A stretch of 64,000 bases of DNA from Microbacterium sp. CBA3102 (GTDB lineage Bacteria > Actinomycetota > Actinomycetes > Actinomycetales > Microbacteriaceae). The stretch covers positions 1,488,001-1,552,000 of the forward strand of contig NZ_CP042412.1 in the NCBI RefSeq assembly GCF_007954505.1. Direction: 5' to 3'. The notes below the pieces were generated by a model. It worked only from the letters and a program-made list of their open reading frames with translations, was not told where the DNA came from and did no database searches. Numbering within the stretch: position 1 is the first letter of the stretch; every line of letters starts with the position of its first letter. Of this stretch, positions 25,654-34,240 are shown piece after piece. A program made the position numbers and the translations under genes.

Positions 25654-26271
25654 ATGGCGGAGCAGAGACGCCGACGCGTGAACGTGGTGGCCGGAGATCG
25701 TCGTCGCGAACTGCGTGAGGCCGCGAGCGGCATCGTGCGTGAGGAGGGCTTCGGCGCGGCGACCGTGAAGGCCATCACCGCTCGTGCGGGAATGAGCGCG
25801 GGCCTGCTCTACACCTACGTGGACAGCGTCGACGATCTGCTCGCCGATGTCTTCCGACAGTGCGCCGGGGCCGAGCTGACGGCGGTGGACGATGCGGTGC
25901 ACGCCGCGCCCGATGATGCTCGTGCGCGTCTGGTCGCTCTGATCGAGACCTTCGCGGCGCGCGCGCTCCGCGGACGGCGACTGGCCTGGGCGCTCCTCGC
26001 CGAGCCCGTCGGCCGCGCCGTCGATGAGGAGCGCCTCGCCTACCGCCGCGGCTACGCCGCCCTGCTCGATGAGATCGTCCGACAGGGGATCGCTTCTGAG
26101 GTCTTCGCTCCGCAGGATCCGGCGATCACGGCGGCGGGACTCGTCGGCGCGATCGGTGAGGCGCTCACCGGACCACTGTCCCCGGTCTCCGGCGTCGAGG
26201 ACGCACCCGACCCCGAGTCCGTCGTGGCGACGATCACGGCCCTGTGTCTGCGCGCTGTGGGGGAGAGATGA
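25654..26271 (+). CDS. TetR/AcrR family regulator of the acyl-CoA synthetase/dehydrogenase locus
   Basis: 205 residues from ATG 25654, which has GGGGAG 7-12 bp upstream. The longer frame from 25552 would run through the operator and is rejected. The TetR helix-turn-helix is at about residues 15-60 (EAASGIVREEGFGAATVKAI, AGMSAGLLYTYVDSVDDL). The C-terminal ligand domain is helical. It overlaps the AidB-like gene (ATGA), so the regulator and dehydrogenase form one operon, divergent from the synthetase. An acyl-CoA ligand is plausible, by analogy with FadR/PsrA-type TetR repressors. Confidence 0.9.
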   Translation: MAEQRRRRVNVVAGDRRRELREAASGIVREEGFGAATVKAITARAGMSAGLLYTYVDSVDDLLADVFRQCAGAELTAVDDAVHAAPDDARARLVALIETFAARALRGRRLAWALLAEPVGRAVDEERLAYRRGYAALLDEIVRQGIASEVFAPQDPAITAAGLVGAIGEALTGPLSPVSGVEDAPDPESVVATITALCLRAVGER

Positions 26272-27884
26272 GCACGCATCAGGTCACGAATCAGGCGCCG
26301 GAGCGCGTCGGCGTGGACGAGTACGGCACGAACACGGCGCTCGTCGAGGGGGTCGAGCGCAATGACGCCGCATGGGCGCACCCGGGACTGCACGAGATCG
26401 GCGTCCGTGTGGGTGGCGAGCAGTTCCAGGAGGATGCGCGACGGGCCAACAGGAACAAGCCGGTCCTGCGCACCCACGACCGCTGGGGGCACCGCATCGA
26501 CGAGGTCGACTACGACCCGTCGTACCACCGCGTGCTCGGCGCGGCCGTCGCGGCGGGGGCGCACACCTCGGCTTTCGCCGCCCCGCGGCCCGGTGCGAAC
26601 GTCGCTCGTGCCGCATCGTTCATGCTGTTCGCGCAGGTCGAGCCCGGGCACGCCTGCCCGGTGTCGATGACGCATTCCGTCCTGCCGGTCGTCGCCGCGC
26701 AGCCGGAACTGGCCGCGCAATGGATGCCGCGACTCCTGTCGACCCGATACGACTCCACCCTGTCCCCCGGAAAGCCGGGCGCGTTGTTCGGCATGGCCAT
26801 GACCGAGAAGCAGGGCGGTTCGGACGTGCGCTCGAACACGACCGTCGCCGCGCCGCTCGGGGGCGGACGCTACGCGTTGACGGGGCACAAGTGGTTCTGC
26901 TCCGCGCCGATGTCGGACGCCTTCCTCGTCCTCGCTCAGGCGCCGGGCGGCCTCTCCTGCTTCCTGCTCCCGCGCCTGCGCGAAGACGGAACGCGCAACG
27001 AGATCCGGATCATGCGCCTGAAGGACAAGCTCGGCAACGTCTCCAACGCGTCGAGCGAGGTGGAGTACGAAGGCGCCGTCGCCCACCTCGTCGGGGAGGA
27101 GGGGCGCGGTGTGCGCACGATCATCGAGATGGTCACCCACACCCGGCTGGACTGCATCCTGGGCTCGCTGGCAGGCATGCGTCAGGCGACCGCCGAAGCA
27201 GCCTGGCACGTGCGTCATCGCTCTGCATTCGGTCGTACGCTGATCGACCAGCCGGCGATGACCGCCGTGCTCGCCGACCTGCAGCTCGAGACCGAGGGGG
27301 CCACAGCTGCGGCGCTCAGACTCGCGCGCGCCTACGACGCCGATGCCGACGAGCAGGAGACCGCTTTTCGTCGTCTCGGCACCGCGGTCATGAAGTACTG
27401 GGTCTGCAAGCGCGGACCCGCGCATGCGGCCGAAGCGCTCGAATGCCTCGGCGGCAACGGGATCACCGAAGACTTCCCGCTCGCCCAGCGCTACCGCGAG
27501 CAGCCGGTCATGGCAGTGTGGGAGGGGTCGGGCAACGTCATCGCCCTCGACGTCTTGCGTGCGCTGGCCCGCGAGCCGCAATCCTTCGAGGCGTTCGACG
27601 CCGAGGTGTCGCTCGCCGCCGGGCAGGATCCCCGACTCGACGCGCACATCGCCCGCACGCGGGATCGCGTTCGCCGCATCACGGAGGATCCTGCGGCCGA
27701 GGCGCGGGCACGGAGGCTGGTCGCCGACCTGGCGCTGTCGTTGGAGGCGTCGCTTCTGATCCGTACCGCCCCTTCCGCCGTCGCGGAGGGGTTCCTCGCG
27801 GCGCGTCTCGGCGAGGGGATGGGGCGACTGTTCGGCGAACTCCCCGAAGGCGTCGAGGCCGCCGCCATCGCCGCCCGGGCGTGA
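26268..27884 (+). CDS. AidB-like acyl-CoA dehydrogenase family protein
   Basis: 538 residues, longer than an ordinary ACAD, with the AidB-type layout. The N-terminal extension has NKPVLRTHDRWGHRIDEVDY, then come GMAMTEKQGGSDVRSN, GHKWFCSAPMSDAFLVLAQ and LKDKLGNVSNASSEVEY. The C-terminal extension follows ECLGGNGITED and VWEGSGNVIALD. Proteins of this group bind FAD; E. coli AidB is induced by alkylation stress and binds DNA, while others act in acyl-CoA oxidation. The operon with TetR, opposite an acyl-CoA synthetase, favours a metabolic role here. The start ATG overlaps the TetR stop. Confidence 0.9.
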   Translation: MSTHQVTNQAPERVGVDEYGTNTALVEGVERNDAAWAHPGLHEIGVRVGGEQFQEDARRANRNKPVLRTHDRWGHRIDEVDYDPSYHRVLGAAVAAGAHTSAFAAPRPGANVARAASFMLFAQVEPGHACPVSMTHSVLPVVAAQPELAAQWMPRLLSTRYDSTLSPGKPGALFGMAMTEKQGGSDVRSNTTVAAPLGGGRYALTGHKWFCSAPMSDAFLVLAQAPGGLSCFLLPRLREDGTRNEIRIMRLKDKLGNVSNASSEVEYEGAVAHLVGEEGRGVRTIIEMVTHTRLDCILGSLAGMRQATAEAAWHVRHRSAFGRTLIDQPAMTAVLADLQLETEGATAAALRLARAYDADADEQETAFRRLGTAVMKYWVCKRGPAHAAEALECLGGNGITEDFPLAQRYREQPVMAVWEGSGNVIALDVLRALAREPQSFEAFDAEVSLAAGQDPRLDAHIARTRDRVRRITEDPAAEARARRLVADLALSLEASLLIRTAPSAVAEGFLAARLGEGMGRLFGELPEGVEAAAIAARA

Positions 27885-27900
27885 CGATCTCCGTGTCGCG

Positions 27901-28818
27901 TCAGATCTTGCGGCTGCGCGGCATGAGCCGCACGGGTGGCAGCGGCGGAGCGGGGATGCGCACGTCGTGTCCGACGACGACACCGAAGCGGTCGGATGCC
28001 GCTTCCCAGGCCTCGCGCGCGTCGACGATCTCGTCGTGCGAGCGGCCGGCGAAGTTCCACCACATCACGATGTCGGCCTCGAAGGGCTCGCCGCCGAGGA
28101 GGAACAGCAGTGCCCCCTCGCCGCTCGACACCTCGACGCTCTCGCGGGAGTCGCCGAGGTAGAGCAGGCCGTTGCGGTCGAGAGGATGCTCGGCCACGAC
28201 CGCATCGCCCTCGACGAGCATCAGCGCGTGCTCCCAGTCGGCCCGCAGGGGGAGACGCACGCGGCAGCCGGGGGAGAGGACGATCTCCGCGCCCACGATC
28301 GGCGTGTGGACGGTGGCGGGCGAGCGCACGCCGGCGAAGTCACCGAGCACGACGGTGGCTTCGGCTGCTGCCCCCTCGTCGGCAGGGAGTGTGAGCGCGG
28401 GCAGTTCGGTGTGCCGCTCGAAGCCGGGGGAACCGTGGCGGGCGGATTCGGGCAGCACCACCCAGAGCTGCAGTGCGTCGAGCGGCACGGGATCGTCGCC
28501 GATCGAGTACTCCGAATGCGAGATGCCGTTCCCGGCCGTCATCAGGTTCAGCTGCCCGCGCCGCAGGTCCGCATCGCTGCCCAGTGAGTCGCGGTGGCGG
28601 ATCTCCCCGACGAGCGGCCAGGTCACGGTCTGCAGTCCGATGTGCGGATGCGGCTCGACCCGCATCTTCGTATCGGCGGGACCGAACCGGTCGAGGAAGC
28701 ACCAGGCGCCGATCGTGGGCAGGTTCCGGTGCGGCAGGGCTCGCAGCACGTTCATCCCGCGCACACCGCCGAGCGGAACCTCCCGCGGCTCCAGGATCAG
28801 GCGGTGCTGCCCGATCAT
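27901..28818 (-). CDS. Pirin family protein
   Basis: 305 residues of bicupin pirin type. The N-terminal cupin carries HPHIGLQTVTWPLVGEIRHRDS, LMTAGNGISHSE and LQLWVVLPESARHG, including the metal-binding His/Glu residues. The C-terminal cupin is more divergent and ends with MWWNFAGRSHDEI. Bacterial pirins are non-heme metal proteins; some have quercetinase activity and others bind enzymes as modulators, so the function here is open. The start overlaps the stop of the upstream GNAT gene, so the two are coupled. Confidence 0.92.
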   Translation of the reverse strand: MIGQHRLILEPREVPLGGVRGMNVLRALPHRNLPTIGAWCFLDRFGPADTKMRVEPHPHIGLQTVTWPLVGEIRHRDSLGSDADLRRGQLNLMTAGNGISHSEYSIGDDPVPLDALQLWVVLPESARHGSPGFERHTELPALTLPADEGAAAEATVVLGDFAGVRSPATVHTPIVGAEIVLSPGCRVRLPLRADWEHALMLVEGDAVVAEHPLDRNGLLYLGDSRESVEVSSGEGALLFLLGGEPFEADIVMWWNFAGRSHDEIVDAREAWEAASDRFGVVVGHDVRIPAPPLPPVRLMPRSRKI

Positions 28819-29159
28819 TCCGCCCGCCCGGTCGGGTCCTCGCCCGCGGATCCGGCGCGACCTTCGGGAGCCTTCGGCCAGCGGATCTCGGCACCGGGGA
28901 TCTCATGCGTCTCGAGGTACTTCGCGATGTACGGGCACAGCGGCACGATCGCCTCGCCGCGCCCGGCTGCATCCGTCAGCGCGTCGGAGGCCAGCTTCCC
29001 GGCCAATCCCTGTCCCTGGAACGCCGGGTCGATCTCGGTGTGGAGGAAGCGGATGGAGCCGGCACGGAGGTCGAAGGCCGCGAAGCCCGCGAGCACGTCG
29101 CCCGAGTGGAGTTCGTAGCGCGATTCGCCCTCGTTGCGGGTCACGGTGATGTCGGTCAT
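28815..29159 (-). CDS. Small GNAT-like N-acetyltransferase (YidJ/COG2388 type)
   Basis: 114 residues. The short Gcn5-related fold of the COG2388 group is recognisable from FLHTEIDPAFQGQGLAGKLA, the acetyl-CoA pyrophosphate loop, and from VPLCPYIAKYLETH. Such minimal acetyltransferases have unknown substrates. The C-terminal 20 or so residues are Gly/Glu/Pro-rich and probably disordered. It overlaps the pirin gene by 4 bp, indicating one transcriptional unit, and is divergent from recQ. Confidence 0.88.
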   Translation of the reverse strand: MTDITVTRNEGESRYELHSGDVLAGFAAFDLRAGSIRFLHTEIDPAFQGQGLAGKLASDALTDAAGRGEAIVPLCPYIAKYLETHEIPGAEIRWPKAPEGRAGSAGEDPTGRAE

Positions 29160-29246
29160 CGGAGCTCCTTCGAACGGGTTGCCTCCAACCTACGCCCCTG
29201 TGGAGAGGGGGGCTCCCGCGTCGGCGGGGGTGGTTACGCTGGAGGA

Positions 29247-31292
29247 ATGCCGCAGACTCCCCGTGACCCGTACGCGGACCTGCCGTACGCCGACGAGCCC
29301 TACGACGATGGCTGGGAGCCGTCCGCCCCGCCGGAGCCGATGGATTGGGAGCCACAGGGAGCAGGATACGAGCCGCCCCTCGACTGGGGGTCCGGGCCCG
29401 TCACACCGGGCGCATCGCCGGCCTCGACCCCCGCGTCGGTTGCACGGCGGGCGACCCCGAGCCGGTTCGCGACCGCGCTCGACGCGCTGCACACGGTCTT
29501 CGGCTACGACGAGTTCCGTGGCGACCAGGCCGAGATCGTCGAGCAGGTCATCGCGGGCGGCGACGCCGTGGTCCTCATGCCGACCGGTGGGGGCAAGAGC
29601 ATCACGTACCAGGTGCCGGCACTCGTGCGCGAGGGCACGGGGCTCGTGGTCAGCCCGCTCATCGCGCTCATGCACGACCAGGTCGATGCGCTCCGGGCCA
29701 ACGGCGTCAACGCCGCGTACCTCAACTCGACGCAGGCGATCGACGAGCGTCGAGAGGTCGAGCGGGCCTATGTCGCCGGTGAGCTCGACCTCCTCTACGT
29801 CGCCCCCGAGCGGCTCTCCCACGCTCAGACCACGGCGCTGCTGCAACGCGGGACGCTGAGCGTGATCGCGATCGACGAGGCCCACTGCGTGTCTCAGTGG
29901 GGTCATGACTTCCGGCCCGACTACCTCGCGCTGGGTGACCTCGGCGAGCGGTTCCCCGGGGTCCCTCGCATGGCTCTCACCGCGACGGCGACCGCGGCCA
30001 CGCACAAGGAGATCACCGAGCGTCTGCGTCTCGACGGTCGGGACGGACGAGAGGCCGCCACGCATTTCGTCGCGAGCTTCGATCGCCCCAACATCCAATA
30101 CCGGATCGTGCCCAAGGTCGACCCCCGTAAGCAGCTGGTCGCCTTCATCCGGTCGCAACCGGAAGGTGCGGCGGGTATCGTCTACGCCCTCAGCCGCAAG
30201 TCGGTCGAGCAGACGGCGACCTCCCTCGCCGCTCAGGGGATCGACGCGCTCCCGTATCACGCGGGCCTTCCCGCGGAGGTGCGTGCAGCCCATCAGGCCC
30301 GCTTCCTCCGGGAAGACGGCGTGGTCATGGTCGCGACCATCGCGTTCGGCATGGGGATCGACAAGCCCGATGTGCGTTTCGTCGCGCACATCGACCTGCC
30401 GAAGTCCGTGGAGGGGTACTACCAGGAGACCGGTCGTGCCGGCCGTGACGGCGAGCCGGCGGTGGCGTGGATGGCGTACGGACTCGGCGACGTGGTGCAG
30501 CAGCGCCGCCTCATCGATCAGAGCCCCGGCGACCGCACGTTCAAGATGCGGATGGGGCAGCACCTCGACGCCATGCTCGCGCTCTGCGAGACCGTGGAGT
30601 GCCGTCGGCAGAACCTGCTGGGCTATTTCGGTCAGCAGTCGCAGCCCTGCGGCAACTGCGACACGTGCCTCGACGACACCGAGACGTTCGACGGGCTCGT
30701 TCCGGCGCAGAAGCTGCTGTCGACCATCGTGCGACTCCAGCGCGAGCGCAACCAGGCGTTCGGCGCCGGACACCTGATCGACATCCTCCGCGGCGCCTCG
30801 ACCGAGCGCATCCGGCAGCAGGGTCACGACAAGCTCGCGACCTACGGAATCGGTCACGACCTGTCCGATCAGGACTGGCGCAGCGTGGTCCGGCAACTCC
30901 TGGCCCGCGGCATCCTCGTGGCCCAAGGCGACTACGGCACGCTGGCCCCCGGCGAGCAGGCGGCCGGGGTGCTGCGCGGAGAGACCGCCGTGCCTCTGCG
31001 CAAGGACACCATCGGCCGTCCCGTCTCGTCCGGCCGTGCCCGCAAGGCGAGTGCCGCGGATGCGCTGGACGCCGGGGATCGCGGGCTCTTCGAGTCGCTG
31101 CGCGCCTGGCGCGCCGAGACCGCACGAGAGCAGGGTGTTCCTGCGTACATCGTCTTCGGCGATGCCACCCTGCGTGCTCTCGCCGAGCATCGTCCGGCGT
31201 CGCTCGCAGACCTCGACGGCATCACCGGCATCGGCGCGAAGAAGCGCGAGGCCTACGGCGAGAGCGTGCTCGCGGTCATCGCCGCGGCCTGA
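29247..31292 (+). CDS. recQ: ATP-dependent DNA helicase RecQ
   Basis: 681 residues from ATG 29247, preceded by GGAGGA; the much longer open frame upstream runs antisense to pirin/GNAT and is rejected. An acidic, Pro/Tyr-rich N-terminal tail of about 75 residues precedes the core. The core has FGYDEFRGDQ, Walker A GGGKS (Lys117), DEAH (210-213), TATAT and the RecQ signature ETGRAGRDGEP. The zinc-binding cysteines (C-x16-C-x2-C-x2-C) lie in the RecQ-Ct region, followed by a winged helix and a C-terminal HRDC domain (about 605-681). It is a 3'-5' DNA helicase for recombination and fork repair. The extended acidic N-terminus is unusual relative to E. coli RecQ. Confidence 0.95.
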   Translation: MPQTPRDPYADLPYADEPYDDGWEPSAPPEPMDWEPQGAGYEPPLDWGSGPVTPGASPASTPASVARRATPSRFATALDALHTVFGYDEFRGDQAEIVEQVIAGGDAVVLMPTGGGKSITYQVPALVREGTGLVVSPLIALMHDQVDALRANGVNAAYLNSTQAIDERREVERAYVAGELDLLYVAPERLSHAQTTALLQRGTLSVIAIDEAHCVSQWGHDFRPDYLALGDLGERFPGVPRMALTATATAATHKEITERLRLDGRDGREAATHFVASFDRPNIQYRIVPKVDPRKQLVAFIRSQPEGAAGIVYALSRKSVEQTATSLAAQGIDALPYHAGLPAEVRAAHQARFLREDGVVMVATIAFGMGIDKPDVRFVAHIDLPKSVEGYYQETGRAGRDGEPAVAWMAYGLGDVVQQRRLIDQSPGDRTFKMRMGQHLDAMLALCETVECRRQNLLGYFGQQSQPCGNCDTCLDDTETFDGLVPAQKLLSTIVRLQRERNQAFGAGHLIDILRGASTERIRQQGHDKLATYGIGHDLSDQDWRSVVRQLLARGILVAQGDYGTLAPGEQAAGVLRGETAVPLRKDTIGRPVSSGRARKASAADALDAGDRGLFESLRAWRAETAREQGVPAYIVFGDATLRALAEHRPASLADLDGITGIGAKKREAYGESVLAVIAAA

Positions 31293-31342
31293 GCACCTCG
31301 CTGTCCGTCGGCTCCGGATCAGCGGGTGAGAGTTCGCGCATC

Positions 31343-31371
31343 TTGAACACTTTCCCATATGGGTATATGTT
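31343..31371 (+). promoter_or_regulatory. Promoter with an embedded ArsR-type operator
   Basis: TTGAAC (31343-31348), a 17-bp spacer and TATGTT (31366-31371). The spacer contains the perfect palindrome CCCATATGGG (31354-31363), ideally placed for repression. The regulator's ATG at 31378 is only 6 bp downstream of the -10, so the transcript is probably leaderless or nearly so. Confidence 0.6.
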
Positions 31372-31377
31372 TGGCGC

Positions 31378-31719
31378 ATGGCACGAGCAGCGACGACTTC
31401 GGATGTCTTCAACGCGATCGCCGAGCCGCGGCGCCGCGACATCCTGGCGCTGTTGCGCACCGGCGAGCGGCCCGTCACCGAGCTGTCCGAAGCACTCGGG
31501 ATGACCCAGCCGGGAGCGTCCAAGCATCTGCGCGTGCTTCGCGAGGTCGGTCTCGTGCAGGATCGCCGGGACGGCAAGCAGCGCGTGTACGGCCTCGACG
31601 CCCGCGGGCTGAGGGCCGTCCACGAATGGACCGGCGGATTCGAGCAGTTCTGGAGCGAGAGCTTCGACCGGCTCGACGCCTACGCGCAGGAACTCGCACA
31701 GGAGAGGCGACAGGAGTAA
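31378..31719 (+). CDS. ArsR-family winged-helix regulator
   Basis: 113 residues. The winged helix-turn-helix begins at once: DVFNAIAEPRRRDILALL, then PVTELSEALGMTQPGASKHLRVLREVGLV. No cysteine metal-site motif is present, so it belongs to the metal-independent branch that is usually paired with SRPBCC proteins. It is followed after 3 bp by an AHSA1/SRPBCC gene, a very common pairing. A palindrome in its promoter spacer suggests autoregulation. Confidence 0.92.
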   Translation: MARAATTSDVFNAIAEPRRRDILALLRTGERPVTELSEALGMTQPGASKHLRVLREVGLVQDRRDGKQRVYGLDARGLRAVHEWTGGFEQFWSESFDRLDAYAQELAQERRQE

Positions 31720-31722
31720 GAG

Positions 31723-32196
31723 ATGGAAACGACGACGGATCGCGAGATCGTGATCTCCCGAGTGATCGACGCGCCGCGAGAGCTGGTGTTCGAAGCGTTC
31801 ACCGAGGTGCGGCACTTGTCGAGGTGGTGGGGGCCGTCCGGATTCACCACCACGACCTCCTCGTTCGACTTCCAGGTCGGGGGTGCATGGGAGTTCGTGA
31901 TGCACGGGCCGGACGGCACCGACTACCCCGAGTGGATCACGTGGACCGAGATCCTCGCGCCGGAGCGGATCGCGATGCTCCACGGTGAGTACCGCGACGA
32001 CCCGGACGCTTTCGAGTCGGTGCTGACCTTCGGGGCCGAGGGTGAGAGGACCCGTATCGACATGCGTACGGTGTTCCCGACCGTGGAGCTGCGGGACGAG
32101 GCGGTCGAGAAGTACGGCGCGATCGAGGGAGGCCGGCAGACTCTGGCCAACCTGGCGACGTTCGTCGAAGAGTGGGTGGGCGAGGTCGTGCGCTGA
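31723..32196 (+). CDS. SRPBCC (AHSA1/START-like) domain protein
   Basis: 157 residues with the SRPBCC ligand-binding fold. ISRVIDAPRELVFEAFTEV and HLSRWWGPSGFTTT near the N-terminus, a central FVMHGPDGTDYP and a C-terminal amphipathic helix (QTLANLATFVEEWV) are typical of the AHSA1 group. It probably binds a small hydrophobic ligand in its deep cavity; no catalytic activity can be assigned. It is in an operon with the ArsR regulator, and its stop overlaps the start of the RibD-C protein by 1 bp. Confidence 0.92.
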   Translation: METTTDREIVISRVIDAPRELVFEAFTEVRHLSRWWGPSGFTTTTSSFDFQVGGAWEFVMHGPDGTDYPEWITWTEILAPERIAMLHGEYRDDPDAFESVLTFGAEGERTRIDMRTVFPTVELRDEAVEKYGAIEGGRQTLANLATFVEEWVGEVVR

Positions 32197-32816
32197 TGGC
32201 CGGTGTCGTGTTCTTCAGCGTTTCGATGTCGCTCGACGGCTTCATCGCCCCCGAGTCTCCTGACGAGCTGATGGGGCAGCAGTGGATGGAACTGCAGAAG
32301 TGGGTGTTCCGGCAGCGCTTCTTCCGGGAGAACCTCCAGCTCGGCGAGGGCGGCGAGGAAGGACGCGACAACGACATCGTGCGCGAGACGTTCGAGCGCA
32401 CCGGCGCGAGCGTCATGGGCAAGCGGATGTTCGATGCGGGAGAGCACGCCTGGCCGGAGGATCCGCCGTTCCACGCTCCCGTGTTCGTCGTCACCCATGA
32501 GCGGCGGGGGCCGTGGGAGCGGCAGGGCGGTACCACGTTCCACTTCGTCGACGACGGCATCGAGTCCGCACTCGATCGGGCTCGTGCCGCGGCGGGGGAT
32601 CGGGACGTGCGCATCGCGGGCGGCGCGGAGACGATCGTGCAGTACCTCGACGCGGGGCTGGTGGACGAGTTCCACATCGCGCTCTCCCCGGTGCTGTTCG
32701 GGAGGGGCGTGCGCCTCTTCGGCGGGGTGGACGCCGGGCGCGTGGCGCTGGACTTGGTGTCTGCGGAGCCCTCTCCGCAGACCACGCATCTTCGATACGC
32801 CGTGCGTCGGCGCTGA
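32196..32816 (+). CDS. Dihydrofolate reductase-like RibD C-terminal domain protein
   Basis: 206 residues. The N-terminal FFSVSMSLDGFIAP and the late VRIAGGAETIVQYLDAGLVDEFHIALSPVLFG are hallmarks of the RibD_C domain, which has a dihydrofolate reductase fold and binds NADPH. Stand-alone versions in actinobacteria are annotated as dihydrofolate reductase family proteins; the substrate is usually unknown. ATG 32196 shares a base with the previous stop, so it is the third gene of the ArsR-SRPBCC operon. It is convergent with, and only 11 bp from, the double TetR gene. Confidence 0.9.
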   Translation: MAGVVFFSVSMSLDGFIAPESPDELMGQQWMELQKWVFRQRFFRENLQLGEGGEEGRDNDIVRETFERTGASVMGKRMFDAGEHAWPEDPPFHAPVFVVTHERRGPWERQGGTTFHFVDDGIESALDRARAAAGDRDVRIAGGAETIVQYLDAGLVDEFHIALSPVLFGRGVRLFGGVDAGRVALDLVSAEPSPQTTHLRYAVRRR

Positions 32817-32827
32817 AGCAGCGGGGC

Positions 32828-34105
32828 TCAGCGCGCGGGCAGCACGTCGGCGAGGTGGGCTCGCAGCTGTTCGGCGATGTCGACCGCACTCCGGTCGTAG
32901 AGCCACTGATACTGCAGGCCGTCCCACATCGCGATGAGCCAGGTGGCCTCGTGTGCGGGGTCGCGGTGTGCCGGGAGGTCGCCGTCTTCCTGAGCCATGC
33001 GGAAGAGCTCGGTGAAGTGGTCCAGGGCGTTCGTGAACCGCGAGGCGAAGTAGTCGTGTGCCGGATGGGTCGCGGGGACGGCTTCGCAGGACAGGACCGC
33101 GTACACCTCGATCAGGCCGGGTTCGTTGCGTGCGTTGACCCTCGCGCCGTCCGGGATGCCTCGCAGCAGCGCGCCGGCCGAAACGACTTCGGAGAGTTCC
33201 GTGGTCGCGCTGATCGCCTTGTCGCGTTCGGCGAGGACGGCGCTGAGGAGCAGCTCTTTCGAGGGGTAGTGGTGCAGCAGCGTCGATTTGGAGACGCCGA
33301 CGGCGGTGGCGATGTCCTGCAGGCTGGTGTCGCCGTAGCCGTCGCGCGAGAACAGGCGCATCGCGTCGGCGACGATCTGCGCCCGGCGGCGGCGGCCGAC
33401 CGCGTATCCCGGGTCGGCGTTCGCCAGCGTGCCGGTGCGGAGTTCGGGGAGGGTGCGGGAAGTTCCGGTGCCGGACCCGGGCGCGTCGTCGGGGTCGCGC
33501 CAGCCGACCGGCAAGGCCCACAGGTTCTCCCGCTCCTCGAGCTCCTCGACCACGTCGACCCGGTCGGGCAGGTACTGCGAGAGCAGCTGCAAGCCGTCCC
33601 AGCCGGCGGTGTGCCGCACGATCTCACCGTCGACATCGCGGTCGGCGGCGACCACGCCGAGGTGCTTGGCGTCCTCCAGGACGTCGACGCTGAGTTCGCG
33701 CAACCGCGCATAGCGCTCCCGCATCCGCTCGTGCGCCGGGTGCCCAGGCGATGATGCCTCGCCGGTGAGCGCGGCGAAGAGCTCGAGGTATCCCTCGGTG
33801 TGGGCGTTCCGCTCGGCGAGTCGGGTGAAGACGAGGTCGCCGGGTTCGGATGCGGCGGCGATCTCCGCGAAGACCGTCTCGTTGTCGGCCTCGAGTGCGC
33901 CGACGACCTCGGCGAGCAGGTCGTCCTTCGAGCCGAAGTGCCCGAGCAGCCCGGGGTGGCTGACCGATGCGGCGGCGGCGATGTCGCGCAGGGAGGTCGA
34001 CCGATAGCCGCGGGAGATGAACAGATCGTGGGCGGCAGCGAGAATGCGCTCCCGTGTGGCGGCGGCACGGGCGTGCCGCGAGCCCGTCGGTGCGGTCGTG
34101 GTCAT
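32828..34105 (-). CDS. Double-headed TetR-family regulator (two tandem TetR modules in one chain)
   Basis: 425 residues, about twice a usual TetR. Module 1 (about residues 12-200) has the helix-turn-helix STSLRDIAAAASVSHPGLLG followed by HFGSKDDLL. Module 2 (about 238-425) has DTSLQDIATAVGVSKSTLLH followed by HYPSKELLL. Each is followed by its own helical ligand domain, with a Gly/Ser/Thr-rich linker near residue 210. It is divergent from the MFS/GH3 operon. The shared intergenic region holds two 19-bp direct repeats, which would suit a protein with two DNA-binding heads per chain. Probable repressor of beta-glucoside uptake and hydrolysis. Confidence 0.9.
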   Translation of the reverse strand: MTTTAPTGSRHARAAATRERILAAAHDLFISRGYRSTSLRDIAAAASVSHPGLLGHFGSKDDLLAEVVGALEADNETVFAEIAAASEPGDLVFTRLAERNAHTEGYLELFAALTGEASSPGHPAHERMRERYARLRELSVDVLEDAKHLGVVAADRDVDGEIVRHTAGWDGLQLLSQYLPDRVDVVEELEERENLWALPVGWRDPDDAPGSGTGTSRTLPELRTGTLANADPGYAVGRRRRAQIVADAMRLFSRDGYGDTSLQDIATAVGVSKSTLLHHYPSKELLLSAVLAERDKAISATTELSEVVSAGALLRGIPDGARVNARNEPGLIEVYAVLSCEAVPATHPAHDYFASRFTNALDHFTELFRMAQEDGDLPAHRDPAHEATWLIAMWDGLQYQWLYDRSAVDIAEQLRAHLADVLPAR

Positions 34106-34139
34106 CGCATCCTCCTCTCCGCTCTCTATCCTCGCTCAT

Positions 34140-34180
34140 TACCACTCGGTCGGTATTCACTTACCAATCGGTCTGGATTC
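34140..34180. promoter_or_regulatory. Two direct-repeat operators in the TetR/MFS intergenic region
   Basis: TACCACTCGGTCGGTATTC (34140-34158) and TACCAATCGGTCTGGATTC (34162-34180) are identical at 16 of 19 positions and spaced 22 bp, two helical turns. Their ACC-N-N-TCGGT half-sites resemble known actinobacterial TetR operators. The second repeat covers the -35 and spacer of the MFS promoter. Confidence 0.75.
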
Positions 34181-34189
34181 GTGTATCTT
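34161..34189 (+). promoter_or_regulatory. Promoter of the MFS/GH3 operon
   Basis: TTACCA (34161-34166), a 17-bp spacer, and TATCTT (34184-34189), 51 bp before the MFS start codon. The second operator repeat lies across the -35 and spacer, consistent with steric repression. Confidence 0.6.
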
Positions 34190-34240
34190 CTTCGGAGAGC
34201 CGCATCGCCCGAAGACGTGCGGAGATTCGAAAGGACTGTC

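Noticed and set aside
28473..29246. 258-codon N-terminal extension of RecQ
   Set aside because: It is antisense to the pirin and GNAT genes, and GGAGGA-ATG at 29247 is a clear start.
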